A stretch of 64,000 nucleotides of DNA from Cytophagales bacterium WSM2-2 (lineage in GTDB: Bacteria > Bacteroidota > Bacteroidia > Cytophagales > Cyclobacteriaceae): the NCBI GenBank assembly GCA_015472025.1, contig BNHL01000001.1:2143501-2207500 (forward strand), given 5' to 3'. The translations under genes were made by a program, and so were the position numbers. Of this stretch, positions 44,808 to 51,809 are shown in pieces. The notes under the pieces were generated by a model. It did no database searches. It had not been told where the DNA came from and saw only the letters and a program-made list of their open reading frames with translations. Position 1 is the stretch's first letter, and the number at the start of each line of letters is the position of its first letter.

Positions 44808-45569
44808 TTATTTTTTCAGAATTTCAGCGATCTCGTTGATCAACTTTTCACGTACGAAGCTTGCCCCAGATATTCGAGTAGCTTCCTCTTCTCTAACAAT
44901 TACTTTAACATCAATGGCTGCAGCTCCATACTCAACAACAAGAACAATGTTAACAATTGCAGCCACAGCGAAGGCAATTGCTACTATTACAACGAGAGCA
45001 AAGCACTGATCTCTGCCCGATGGACTAGAAGCTGAAAATCCCGCTTTAAGATTTGCAATTGCAGCTTTAACATTTTCAATATTGACATTTCCACTACTGT
45101 CAAATACTTTCCCCAATTGCATCTTGTTAAGTTCAGTCTCAAGTTGTTTTTCGGATATCCCTGCAATTTCAATAACCGCTTTTTGCATCTCAATAGCACC
45201 GGCTAAAAGTGTTTCCTGAATAGCAGTATGATTTCCACTTCGAATGTTCGTGGAGAAATTCGAAAAGAAATTGGGATTGTTTTTACTTATAGTTTTTAGA
45301 ATCAAATTCAGGACATTATTAATTTCCTCAGGGTTCTTACTAATTTCTGAATTTGAGTCAATTGCTTTTTGAATAACTCCATAGTCAACGATCGTAGGCA
45401 ATAGTGTAGCTACTTCCCCTTTACCCATAAAAATTCCCACAAAAAGATCTTCTCCAGAAAATGTCTTTTGTTGTGATGAAATCGATTCTTTACAACTTAC
45501 CAAAACGAAAATTGTAATTATCGGCAGAACAATGAACCTATTTGCAATGGCTTTTCTAAATGCTTTCAT
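44808..45569 (-). CDS. sdpC: SdpC-like antimicrobial/killing-factor precursor, lipoprotein signal
   Basis: A 253-residue protein with a lipoprotein-type signal (IFVLVSC, Cys26), then the family hallmark FSGEDLFVGIFMGKGEVA at residues 37-54. A long helical region follows, then a hydrophobic stretch of about 37 residues (189-225, beginning CFALVVIVAIAFAVAAIVNI) that corresponds in position to the toxin released from pro-SdpC. Unlike the B. subtilis peptide, which has an internal disulfide, only one Cys (Cys189) is present in the hydrophobic region. The context (sdpA and sdpB directly downstream) supports the assignment strongly. It is predicted to produce a membrane-active toxin against siblings or competitors. 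Confidence 0.8.
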   Translation of the reverse strand: MKAFRKAIANRFIVLPIITIFVLVSCKESISSQQKTFSGEDLFVGIFMGKGEVATLLPTIVDYGVIQKAIDSNSEISKNPEEINNVLNLILKTISKNNPNFFSNFSTNIRSGNHTAIQETLLAGAIEMQKAVIEIAGISEKQLETELNKMQLGKVFDSSGNVNIENVKAAIANLKAGFSASSPSGRDQCFALVVIVAIAFAVAAIVNIVLVVEYGAAAIDVKVIVREEEATRISGASFVREKLINEIAEILKK

Positions 45570-45571
45570 GT

Positions 45572-46012
45572 TTAGGATTTTTTAATAATTTTATTTATGT
45601 ATTCAACGATCTCATCTTTTGAATCAGTTCCAATTCTCACTTTTCGAATCTTGTCCTTTAGCGTCAGTTCAATTGCGTCTAATCCACTTACATTGTACAA
45701 AGAATAGCCTGGAGTAATACGAATTCCCCAACCTACCATTGCAGGATTTCTAACAGGCTTTACATCTACTATTTTTTCTATTTGAAAACCCTTCTTAATA
45801 ATGCCAATTCCAAAAGAAATTTTTATTTGAGTTTCAGTAATTACGATATCAAGTTTATAAAACAATAGAAGGATTAATGTCGGAATGCCAAAAAATACAA
45901 GGAGGAGCAGAGGTGACATTTTTTCAGAGTTAAGCAAAACAACAAGTGATGAGAATAACTCCAGTATTAAACAAATAACTATTATTAATTTTCCAAATTG
46001 AGTCCTTCTCAT
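45572..46012 (-). CDS. Membrane PH-like protein, candidate immunity protein of the SDP operon
   Basis: A 146-residue protein with two N-terminal helices (LIIVICLILELFSSLVVLL and LLLLVFFGIPTLILLLFY) followed by a bacterial PH-like domain (ITETQIKISFGIGIIKKGFQ, VDVKPVRNPAMVGWGIRITP). It is the first gene of the operon and ends 2 bases before sdpC. In B. subtilis immunity is given by SdpI, a six-helix protein; no SdpI homologue is visible here, so this small membrane protein is the best candidate by position. That role is inference; it might also be a regulator or maturation factor. Confidence 0.6.
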   Translation of the reverse strand: MRRTQFGKLIIVICLILELFSSLVVLLNSEKMSPLLLLVFFGIPTLILLLFYKLDIVITETQIKISFGIGIIKKGFQIEKIVDVKPVRNPAMVGWGIRITPGYSLYNVSGLDAIELTLKDKIRKVRIGTDSKDEIVEYINKIIKKS

Positions 46013-46227
46013 TTCTTCTCGTCTTGATTCCTATATATTCGATTCTTCACAGATTCTCCAGTCTCCTTAAAATTGACGCAGATGAATCGCATATGATTCA
46101 AACCACAACAATTAAAAAATTGAAAGCAAATAGCCCTGCATAAATTGAGATGCTTCACCCCCATATTCAGGGGGTAATCAGAAAAATAGTCGCAACATCC
46201 GAACTTCCCAGGAATTATGGGTTGCTT

Positions 46228-46322
46228 CCCACCAATCTCAAATCTCCTCACGAAGAATCAGAAAATCAAACTTAGTATCTCAAACACATTGGCAGAGCGA
46301 GGGAAACTCCAACAAAAAGCGG
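46228..46322 (+). repeat. Dispersed repeat, module A copy upstream of the sdp operon
   Basis: CCACCAATCTCAAATCTCCT, GAATCAGAAAATCAAACTTAG, and GGCAGAGCGAGGGAAACTCC. It has the same orientation as the copy at 43207, so the operon is bracketed by direct repeats. Confidence 0.75.
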
Positions 46323-46394
46323 GGTTGCACTAACTCACTTATTTCGCACGCTTCACAATTTCATAACATGCTGTTTTCTTATGGGTATTAATCA

Positions 46395-46434
46395 CCCGGG
46401 AATTTTCCCGTATGCGTATGGGTTTTTTCCCGTT
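46395..46434. promoter_or_regulatory. Paired CGGG...CCCG palindrome (candidate operator)
   Basis: CCCGGGAATTTTCCCGTA (46395-46412) and TATGGGTTTTTTCCCGTT (46417-46434), centres 22 bp apart. It lies 103-142 bases upstream of the metalloprotease ATG. Confidence 0.5.
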
Positions 46435-46467
46435 GACAAGAGGAGAGATATTACAGAATATAGGAGC

Positions 46468-46489
46468 TCGCTTCCGGAGCGATTTTTTT
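46468..46489 (+). terminator. Leader hairpin with T run before the metalloprotease gene
   Basis: TCGCT-TCCGG-AGCGA followed by seven T, between the palindrome pair and the gene start (48 bases to the ATG). It resembles an intrinsic terminator inside a leader, a possible attenuator. Confidence 0.4.
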
Positions 46490-46536
46490 GTAAGGAAAAA
46501 ATAAATTAACCAACAACAACTTAAACAACAAAATCC

Positions 46537-48078
46537 ATGCCTATGATGAAAAAAATTGTCTATCTGTTTTTGATGCTTCTAATCGTAATGTCGTGTGAAC
46601 AGCAGGATAATTTAAAGAAGGGTAAACCCGATGCAGTGCCAGATGATGTCATAGCCAAACTAAAAGCAGCAGGCTTTGACACTAGCGAGGGATTGCAAAA
46701 ATTTCGAGATGGATATATTGTTGAATATGACATTTACCTGACCATCCCACAAATTAATTCACTTGATGCACAGCAAAAAGGAATTAAAAATGGAAGAACT
46801 CAGCATTATGTTACAAACAACCTTGTTTTAAGTACTCCAAGAATGATCAGCGTTTTCATGGATACGAATTTTGGAACTTATATGCAGACTGCGTTCGATC
46901 AGGCGTTGGCACGTTATAATGCAGAAAGTATTTCATTGCGATTTCAACGGGTTTTGAATGCAGCCAATGCGGATATTAGCGTTACAGCATTTTATCAAGA
47001 GAGTACGTTGTTAGGAGTCTCTGCAGGCTTCCCTGCCAACGGTAACCCTGCCAGTCCTGTTCAGCTGAATACATATTATTACAACGATGCTGCCCAGAGA
47101 GCAGATGCAGCGACAACGATTGCTCATGAAATAGGTCATGCCATCGGATTTCGTCATACTGACTACATGGATAGATCATTTAGCTGTGGCGGGGCCAGTA
47201 TTAATGAAGGTGCCGGAACTGAGGGTGCCAACCACGTTGCGGGAACACCAACTGGTGCTTCAAATGGATCATGGATGTTAGCTTGCAGTAGTAACACTAA
47301 CCGACCATTTACATCTGAAGATCGTGTTGCTCTTACCACTACTTATGGAGTTTCAGATTTGTTTATTGCTAAGAGTGGTACTTTATATGCAGTAGATAAG
47401 GCCAGCGGATCGAGCTCAGGGTTTAACAACGCATTTCAACCAACTGATGCGATGACCGGATATGGAGGTAATATCTATGCAGCTCACAGTGGAACACTTT
47501 ACCAGGTAAATCCTAATAGCGGTTTGGCAACACCATTTAGTGCTTATCCCAATGGCTGGCCGAATACGGAAGCGATGACTGCCATGAGCGGCTATATTTA
47601 TGCTGTTCAGGAAGGAAGCATGTATCAAGTAACAATAAGTACCGGTAATGTGGTTGCTTTCAGTGACTACCCTGACGGTTGGGCAAACACAGAAGCAATG
47701 GCGGCCTCCGGGGGCTATATCTATGCAGTCCAGCAAGGAACTATGTATAGAGTTACCGTGAGCAACGGTGATGTAATCACTTTCAGTGATTATCCTGACG
47801 GTTGGGCTAACACTGAAGCAATGGCTGTAGTAGGCGGCTATATTTATGCTGTTCAGAATGGGACTTTATATCGAGTAACAATAAGCAATGGCGATGTAGT
47901 CCCTTTCAGCGATTATCCTGATGGGTGGTCTGGTACTCTTGCAATGACCGTACTGGATGGCTATTTGTATGCCGTTCAAGCAGGGGCGTTGTGGCGAGTA
48001 AATGTATCTAATGGCGGCATAAGCCAAATAGGTACTGGAGACTGGTCAGGTACTCAAGCTATGGCAGCAAAGCAATAA
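46537..48078 (+). CDS. HEIGH-type zinc metalloprotease (M57-like) with 41-residue tandem repeats, lipoprotein
   Basis: A 513-residue lipoprotein (MPMMKKIVYLFLMLLIVMSC, Cys20; later Mets at codons 3-4 are alternative starts). The catalytic domain has His197-Glu-Ile-Gly-His201 with the third ligand His207 (HEIGHAIGFRH), followed by DYMDRSFSCGG. The C-terminal part is a tandem array of exactly 41-residue units (YIYAVQxGTxYxVxxSxGxV, then xxFSDYPDGW), with the Gly codons at 47467, 47590, 47713, 47836 and 47959 each 123 bases apart. This looks like a beta-propeller of near-identical blades. It is exported and probably surface-exposed; the substrate is unknown. Confidence 0.85.
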   Translation: MPMMKKIVYLFLMLLIVMSCEQQDNLKKGKPDAVPDDVIAKLKAAGFDTSEGLQKFRDGYIVEYDIYLTIPQINSLDAQQKGIKNGRTQHYVTNNLVLSTPRMISVFMDTNFGTYMQTAFDQALARYNAESISLRFQRVLNAANADISVTAFYQESTLLGVSAGFPANGNPASPVQLNTYYYNDAAQRADAATTIAHEIGHAIGFRHTDYMDRSFSCGGASINEGAGTEGANHVAGTPTGASNGSWMLACSSNTNRPFTSEDRVALTTTYGVSDLFIAKSGTLYAVDKASGSSSGFNNAFQPTDAMTGYGGNIYAAHSGTLYQVNPNSGLATPFSAYPNGWPNTEAMTAMSGYIYAVQEGSMYQVTISTGNVVAFSDYPDGWANTEAMAASGGYIYAVQQGTMYRVTVSNGDVITFSDYPDGWANTEAMAVVGGYIYAVQNGTLYRVTISNGDVVPFSDYPDGWSGTLAMTVLDGYLYAVQAGALWRVNVSNGGISQIGTGDWSGTQAMAAKQ

Positions 48079-48084
48079 AATCCG

Positions 48085-48122
48085 AGAGAAGCCTTACATG
48101 TCATTGTGAGGCTTCTCTTTCT
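48085..48122 (+). terminator. Terminator of the metalloprotease gene
   Basis: A 10-bp perfect stem, AGAGAAGCCT (48085-48094) with AGGCTTCTCT (48109-48118), followed by a T-rich tract, 6 bases after the stop. Confidence 0.8.
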
Positions 48123-48154
48123 CATTTTCCTTTGAGCAGTATTTTGAATCTTTA

Positions 48155-48206
48155 TTCTATGCCAAACTCGTGGCAAGGGCGAGGGAACACCAACACTGGC
48201 GATGGA
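48155..48206 (+). repeat. Dispersed repeat, 3' part only
   Basis: CCAAACTCGTGGCAAGGGCG followed by AGGGAACACCAACACTGGCG, the tail of the repeat, ending 30 bases before the stop of the next cassette gene. Confidence 0.6.
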
Positions 48207-48235
48207 GCCAAGAAGACAAAACACAGGCTGGGTAT

Positions 48236-48712
48236 TTATCTCTTAATCAAGTTTTTTAGTCTGTCTACCATTAATTGTCCTCCAACTATAACAACGTCAT
48301 GGTGATTGACGCATAGAATCCAGTTATACTTTTTGTCGATAATAATTACCTCATCAATACCAATCGTCTCCTCGATCACTTTTTTCACTGCTTCTACCCT
48401 CCCTTCGTAAATCCAAAACTTATCCTTCTCGTTAACCGTTTCATTTAAAAAAAGAAACAAATCCACACCCGGGTCAATTAGCTTATCAAGAAGTTGGTAG
48501 GGTTGTCCGTCAGTAGCAATTCCTAAATTGTCAACTTTTAAATTCTCCCAAATCCAGGTCGGTCTCGTCCTATGTGATTTTGCGACACTAAACGTGTTAT
48601 AGAGCCTTTCTTCAATGTCTTTCCATTCGTCTAGTCCAACGGATTTCAAACGGTCCTGAAGATGAAACTCAGTCCTGGTTTTTTCTATTTCTTGTCGAAG
48701 TTGCGTCCACAT
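48236..48712 (-). CDS. Cassette gene: hypothetical protein, possibly DUF6756-like
   Basis: A 158-residue soluble protein with an N-terminal helical half (MWTQLRQEIEKTRTEFHLQD) and a C-terminal alpha/beta half (DEVIIIDKKYNWILCVNHHD, VVIVGGQLMVDRLKNLIKR). The pattern WILCVNHHDVVIVG is like the DUF6756 group, though I cannot confirm it. No signal peptide. It is a single-gene cassette between two repeat copies (48155 and 48725). Small soluble proteins of this kind in accessory regions often act as immunity proteins, but that is inference. Confidence 0.6.
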   Translation of the reverse strand: MWTQLRQEIEKTRTEFHLQDRLKSVGLDEWKDIEERLYNTFSVAKSHRTRPTWIWENLKVDNLGIATDGQPYQLLDKLIDPGVDLFLFLNETVNEKDKFWIYEGRVEAVKKVIEETIGIDEVIIIDKKYNWILCVNHHDVVIVGGQLMVDRLKNLIKR

Positions 48713-48724
48713 AATATTAGCCTC

Positions 48725-48821
48725 CAGCCAACAATCTCAAATCTCTGAATGATGAATCAGAAAATCAAACTTAGTATCTCAAACTCGCGGCAAGGGCGGG
48801 AGAATACCGACACAGACACGG
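48725..48821 (+). repeat. Dispersed repeat, best-conserved module A copy
   Basis: GCCAACAATCTCAAATCTCTG, GATGAATCAGAAAATCAAAC, TTAGTATCTCAAACTCGCGG and CAAGGGCGGGAGAATACCGA. It ends 18 bases from the next cassette gene's stop. Confidence 0.82.
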
Positions 48822-48839
48822 GCTGAACTTCTCTATACG

Positions 48840-49616
48840 TCACTCTTTTTTGTTTCGCTGCCCCATGTACTCAATAAAATTCCAGCCGGTCATCATTATC
48901 TTGTCCTTGCTTGTCATGGCGGGATTCTTTTTTATAAACTCCTTGTAATAATATCCCTCACACTCAACGGTCTTTTGATAATACAAGACCATGTCTGTGA
49001 ATTTGCTTTTCGAAAAGAAGCCATAGCCTGGAACTTCAATGGGAATTTTATCCGCGAGCAGAGTGTAACACAGGATATAATTCCTGAGATTAAAGTTATC
49101 TTCTCCAATGTCGTTTGAATCAAAAATGTATTTCTGATTCTGTCCGTCTTTGAATATCAATGTCACAGTGAGCATTTCTCCTCCCGTCGAAATGCTCTTG
49201 GTTATTTTATGCGTCTGGCAGAATTGAAATGAGTCAACTCTAACAATCAAATCTGTCGGCAGATCAAAATTTAGTTTGTAGTTATTCGCTTGGGTTTTTA
49301 AAGTTGTAATATCAAGTCCTAGATCTGATTGCGTAAAAGTCCTTTTGTTCTGCCTTTTCCATTCAGTTATTTTTTCAATTCGGTCCTTGTCAATCGCTAT
49401 CTTGTCGTTCAATTTTTTTCTCTTCCCCTCTTCGTAAAAATCAGACGTTGATAATTCATCACCTGCAAGTCTTTTAAATTCGAATGAGTATTTAGGTTGC
49501 CCTTGTTTTGTCGGTGGTTCGTCAGCTTGTTGGGAGGTGAAAATAATTTTTTCAATCTCCTGCCCAACGGAAGGAAACGTCAAAATGGTCAATACAATTA
49601 GTAGAGTATACTTCAT
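48840..49616 (-). CDS. Cassette gene: secreted hypothetical protein
   Basis: I read the ATG complementary to 49614-49616 (MKYTLLIVLTILTFPSVGQ) as the start of a signal peptide; a Met six codons earlier is in frame. The mature part is about 240 residues, Lys/Asp-rich, with a C-terminal helical segment (KFTDMVLYYQKTVECEGYYY, NPAMTSKDKIMMTGWNF). No family recognised. It is a single-gene cassette between repeats at 48725 and 49637. Confidence 0.62.
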   Translation of the reverse strand: MKYTLLIVLTILTFPSVGQEIEKIIFTSQQADEPPTKQGQPKYSFEFKRLAGDELSTSDFYEEGKRKKLNDKIAIDKDRIEKITEWKRQNKRTFTQSDLGLDITTLKTQANNYKLNFDLPTDLIVRVDSFQFCQTHKITKSISTGGEMLTVTLIFKDGQNQKYIFDSNDIGEDNFNLRNYILCYTLLADKIPIEVPGYGFFSKSKFTDMVLYYQKTVECEGYYYKEFIKKNPAMTSKDKIMMTGWNFIEYMGQRNKKE

Positions 49617-49636
49617 TAAAACCGGCTTGTTCACGG

Positions 49637-49809
49637 GTCAAATCTCTTCATGATGAATCACAAAATCAAACTTAGCATTCTCAAAACTCAGAGACGAGGT
49701 TGCGCTAGCTTGGTTTGACTACGTTTATCGCGCGTGGTACTCATTATGAAATGAGGCTTGCCGGAGAAGAATTCGCGGCAAGGGCGATGGAACACCGACA
49801 TAGGCGGGG
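49637..49809 (+). repeat. Dispersed repeat, full-length copy (modules A and B)
   Basis: Module A (GTCAAATCTC, TGATGAATCACAAAATCAAA) runs into a linker (CAAAACTCAGAGACGAGGTT) and module B with TTATCGCGCG, the hairpin CTTGCCG...CGGCAAG and AACACCGACATAGGCGGGG. Confidence 0.85.
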
Positions 49810-49829
49810 TGAAATGAATGTCGGCACCA

Positions 49830-50354
49830 TCACATACTCGCAAAATATTTCCCCATTTGTCCGCGATCAATCATTGTTTTTGCCAACACGTCTTTGTCGG
49901 GCAAATGACTCTTGGTTCGGTCCACGCTTTTTACAAATGCTGTCAACTCGGGCATTTCTTTTTCGCTGTATAATAAGATTGTCCAGTCGTTATGTGAATA
50001 ATAGGATACCATCCATTTTAACTCTCCGTCAGCTTTGTTCGTTTTCAAATAGTCGTTAAGGTGTAAATAAGATTCATGAATTGTGTCTCCATCTAATTCC
50101 CAAAGGCCTGTGAAACAACTGGGCTCCATCATATGATACCAATTGAGAAATATCAGTCTTTTAAGTGCTTCATTAAATTCTTCTTTGTCCTCTGTCGTAT
50201 TTATGAGCCTCAAATACTGGTTGTGAATTTCCCTGTATTTGTCAAAGGTTCCTGAATCCTTAAGTTGTTTCGATTTTTCCTCCATTGTTCCGCATAATGA
50301 AATCACTTGTTGGAAAATATTTAACTCATTGTCGGAAAGTTCATTGATATTCAT
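49830..50354 (-). CDS. Cassette gene: hypothetical soluble protein
   Basis: A 174-residue, mainly helical and acidic protein (MNINELSDNELNIFQQVISL, CFTGLWELDGDTIHESYLHL), without a signal peptide. The C-terminal part has WTILLYSEKEMPELTAFV. No family recognised. It lies 14 bases downstream of the next gene on the same strand and forms a two-gene cassette with it, between full repeat copies at 49637 and 50973. Confidence 0.6.
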   Translation of the reverse strand: MNINELSDNELNIFQQVISLCGTMEEKSKQLKDSGTFDKYREIHNQYLRLINTTEDKEEFNEALKRLIFLNWYHMMEPSCFTGLWELDGDTIHESYLHLNDYLKTNKADGELKWMVSYYSHNDWTILLYSEKEMPELTAFVKSVDRTKSHLPDKDVLAKTMIDRGQMGKYFASM

Positions 50355-50368
50355 GTGGTCCCCAGTCG

Positions 50369-50932
50369 TTATGTACTTTGTTGTAAGGCCGTAATTTCCT
50401 CAACCCTCTTGTCCTTGTTCAGGTTATATCTTCCGAATGTGCCAACGTTGTAAAAAATAATACCTGTGTCACGTCCTGTCAACAGATTATATTGATTCTC
50501 TGCTGGATTGTAGTCGTCAACGTCTCCACAGAAGTAAAATAAGGAGTGGTTCTCAAATACCAGCTCTATACTTTCCGGATAACTCTGATTCTTCATTCCG
50601 TTATTCCAACTTTCTTCGTTCCAATACAATTTTATTGTCCTTAGTTCTTTTCCAATTATCGAATCCCATTTCTCAAACCTGTCTTCTGAGTTGGGCCACA
50701 TTTTAAAGCTGTCTAGTCTTTTGACCCCAACTCCACTCGTACCCAGTGAAGTAAGAAAGTAGTCGGCTACGCAATAAATCGTTTCATCTTCAAATAATAA
50801 TGTCAGTCCACCGAGGGGCAAATAGTCAAAATCAACTCTTTCATCTTTTGAGTAATCTTTGTGTCCCTCAAATGAAGTAGAGAAAGACACCGCTTTTAAT
50901 TTCTTTCCCAAAAGGTCCCGAAGCTCTCTCAT
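50369..50932 (-). CDS. Cassette gene: hypothetical soluble protein
   Basis: I start at the ATG complementary to 50930-50932 (MRELRDLLGKKLKAVSF); the longer frame from 50995 begins inside repeat sequence and is probably not real. The product is 187 residues, with repeating strands around SxxLxFEDETIYCVADYFL and IELVFENHSLFYFCGDVDDY, suggesting two similar halves of a beta-rich fold. No family recognised. It resembles proteins of toxin-immunity neighbourhoods in size and composition, but this is not evidence of function. Confidence 0.6.
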   Translation of the reverse strand: MRELRDLLGKKLKAVSFSTSFEGHKDYSKDERVDFDYLPLGGLTLLFEDETIYCVADYFLTSLGTSGVGVKRLDSFKMWPNSEDRFEKWDSIIGKELRTIKLYWNEESWNNGMKNQSYPESIELVFENHSLFYFCGDVDDYNPAENQYNLLTGRDTGIIFYNVGTFGRYNLNKDKRVEEITALQQST

Positions 50933-50972
50933 GAAATTATGGTTTGCAAAAAATGAGGTTATTACTGGTATC

Positions 50973-51152
50973 TCAACAGTCTCAAATCTCCACATGATGA
51001 ATCAGAAAATCAAACTTAGTATTCTCAAAACTCAGAGACGTGGTTGTGCTAGCGTGGTTTGAACTACGTTTTATCACGCTTAGTTCTTCTTATGAAATGG
51101 GTTGCCGGAGAAGAACTCGCGGCAAGGGCGAGGGAATACAACATAGGCAAGG
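50973..51152 (+). repeat. Dispersed repeat, full-length copy (modules A and B)
   Basis: CAACAGTCTCAAATCTCC, GATGAATCAGAAAATCAAAC, CTCAAAACTCAGAGACGTGG, GCTAGCGTGGTTTGAACTAC, then module B with TTATCACGCTTAGTTC, GTTGCCGGAGAAGAACTCG and CGGCAAGGGCGAGGGAAT. Confidence 0.85.
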
Positions 51153-51161
51153 GTATACAAT

Positions 51162-51413
51162 TCACGGAGGGCATGGGCCAGGCACCCACGTGCGTGTAGC
51201 GTTAGGGGTTCGCTCAGCCCAACGATCACATTCGCGTTCTGTAAGGCTTTTGCATATTGTATTGTTGGCTACGGTAAGGCAACAGCAACCCTTTTCTCCA
51301 CCGTCAAAAATTGCTTCTTGCATCTGCAAAGATTTTGCCACGGATGCCGCTGGTTTTTTTGCCACGGCTTGCTTCTTAGTGGTAGTTTTCTTTTTAACAG
51401 TTTTTTTTGCCAT
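51162..51413 (-). CDS. Small Lys-rich protein with a Cys-rich C-terminal domain
   Basis: An 83-residue protein. The first 30 residues are a Lys/Thr/Ala-rich tail (MAKKTVKKKTTTKKQAVAKK) like a histone-H1-type segment. A short linker (QEAIFDGGEKG) leads to a Cys-rich part, CCCLTVANNTICKSL then TERECDRWAER and WVPGPCPP. The pattern CC-x6-C-x-L-T-x2-E-C and W-x-PG-x-C resembles small disulfide modules seen in bacterial surface proteins. No export signal is visible. The gene sits 15 bases downstream of a lipoprotein gene. A peptide-precursor role is possible but unproven. Confidence 0.55.
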   Translation of the reverse strand: MAKKTVKKKTTTKKQAVAKKPAASVAKSLQMQEAIFDGGEKGCCCLTVANNTICKSLTERECDRWAERTPNATRTWVPGPCPP

Positions 51414-51428
51414 ATCAATTTTTAATAG

Positions 51429-51809
51429 TTAGTTAAAAGTAACAGTGATGCGGACTCGCGAAGTCTTGGCTTCCGCGGTAATATAAACTGTGCCTTTGGT
51501 GGCATCTGAAACCAATACAGCTGAAGCATACCGATAATCAGAAACCAATGAGTCCGTCAGGTCTTTGACTGTTTTATTATTTGCTTCTCGGAATAAACCG
51601 GCAGTCGCGGTAAAGGTAATGTCTAGCAGTCCAGCCTCTTTTGGCACGCGTGCCAAAACGAGAGTTTTTCCTCCTCCACCCGAAGGTATCGAAGTCAAAT
51701 CTGCGGAAAGCTGCAATGTTTTGTCAGCAGGCAATGAATCCGGATCCTCAAGAGTTGAATTGCACCCTGCCGCTATTATCAACATAAAGCTGAGTAATCT
51801 GTTTTTCAT
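51429..51809 (-). CDS. Small lipoprotein with Ig-like (Big-type) domain
   Basis: A 126-residue lipoprotein (MKNRLLSFMLIIAAGC, Cys16). The mature part is a single bacterial Ig-like domain: LQLSADLTSIPSGGGGKTLV, LDITFTATAGLF, and AVLVSDATKGTVYITAEA. It overlaps the upstream outer-membrane protein gene by 4 nt (ATGA, 51806-51809) and is followed by the Lys/Cys-rich gene, so the three form one unit. Confidence 0.75.
   Translation of the reverse strand: MKNRLLSFMLIIAAGCNSTLEDPDSLPADKTLQLSADLTSIPSGGGGKTLVLARVPKEAGLLDITFTATAGLFREANNKTVKDLTDSLVSDYRYASAVLVSDATKGTVYITAEAKTSRVRITVTFN

Noticed and set aside
46009-46251. Minus-strand frame upstream of the PH-like gene
   Set aside because: Starts inside a repeat copy, and its length and composition fit a chance frame in the promoter region of the sdp operon.
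49688-49870. Short open frame in the full repeat copy at 49.7 kb
   Set aside because: It is read entirely through the repeat, and a similar peptide appears from the module B copy at 53.1 kb, so it reflects the repeat rather than a gene.
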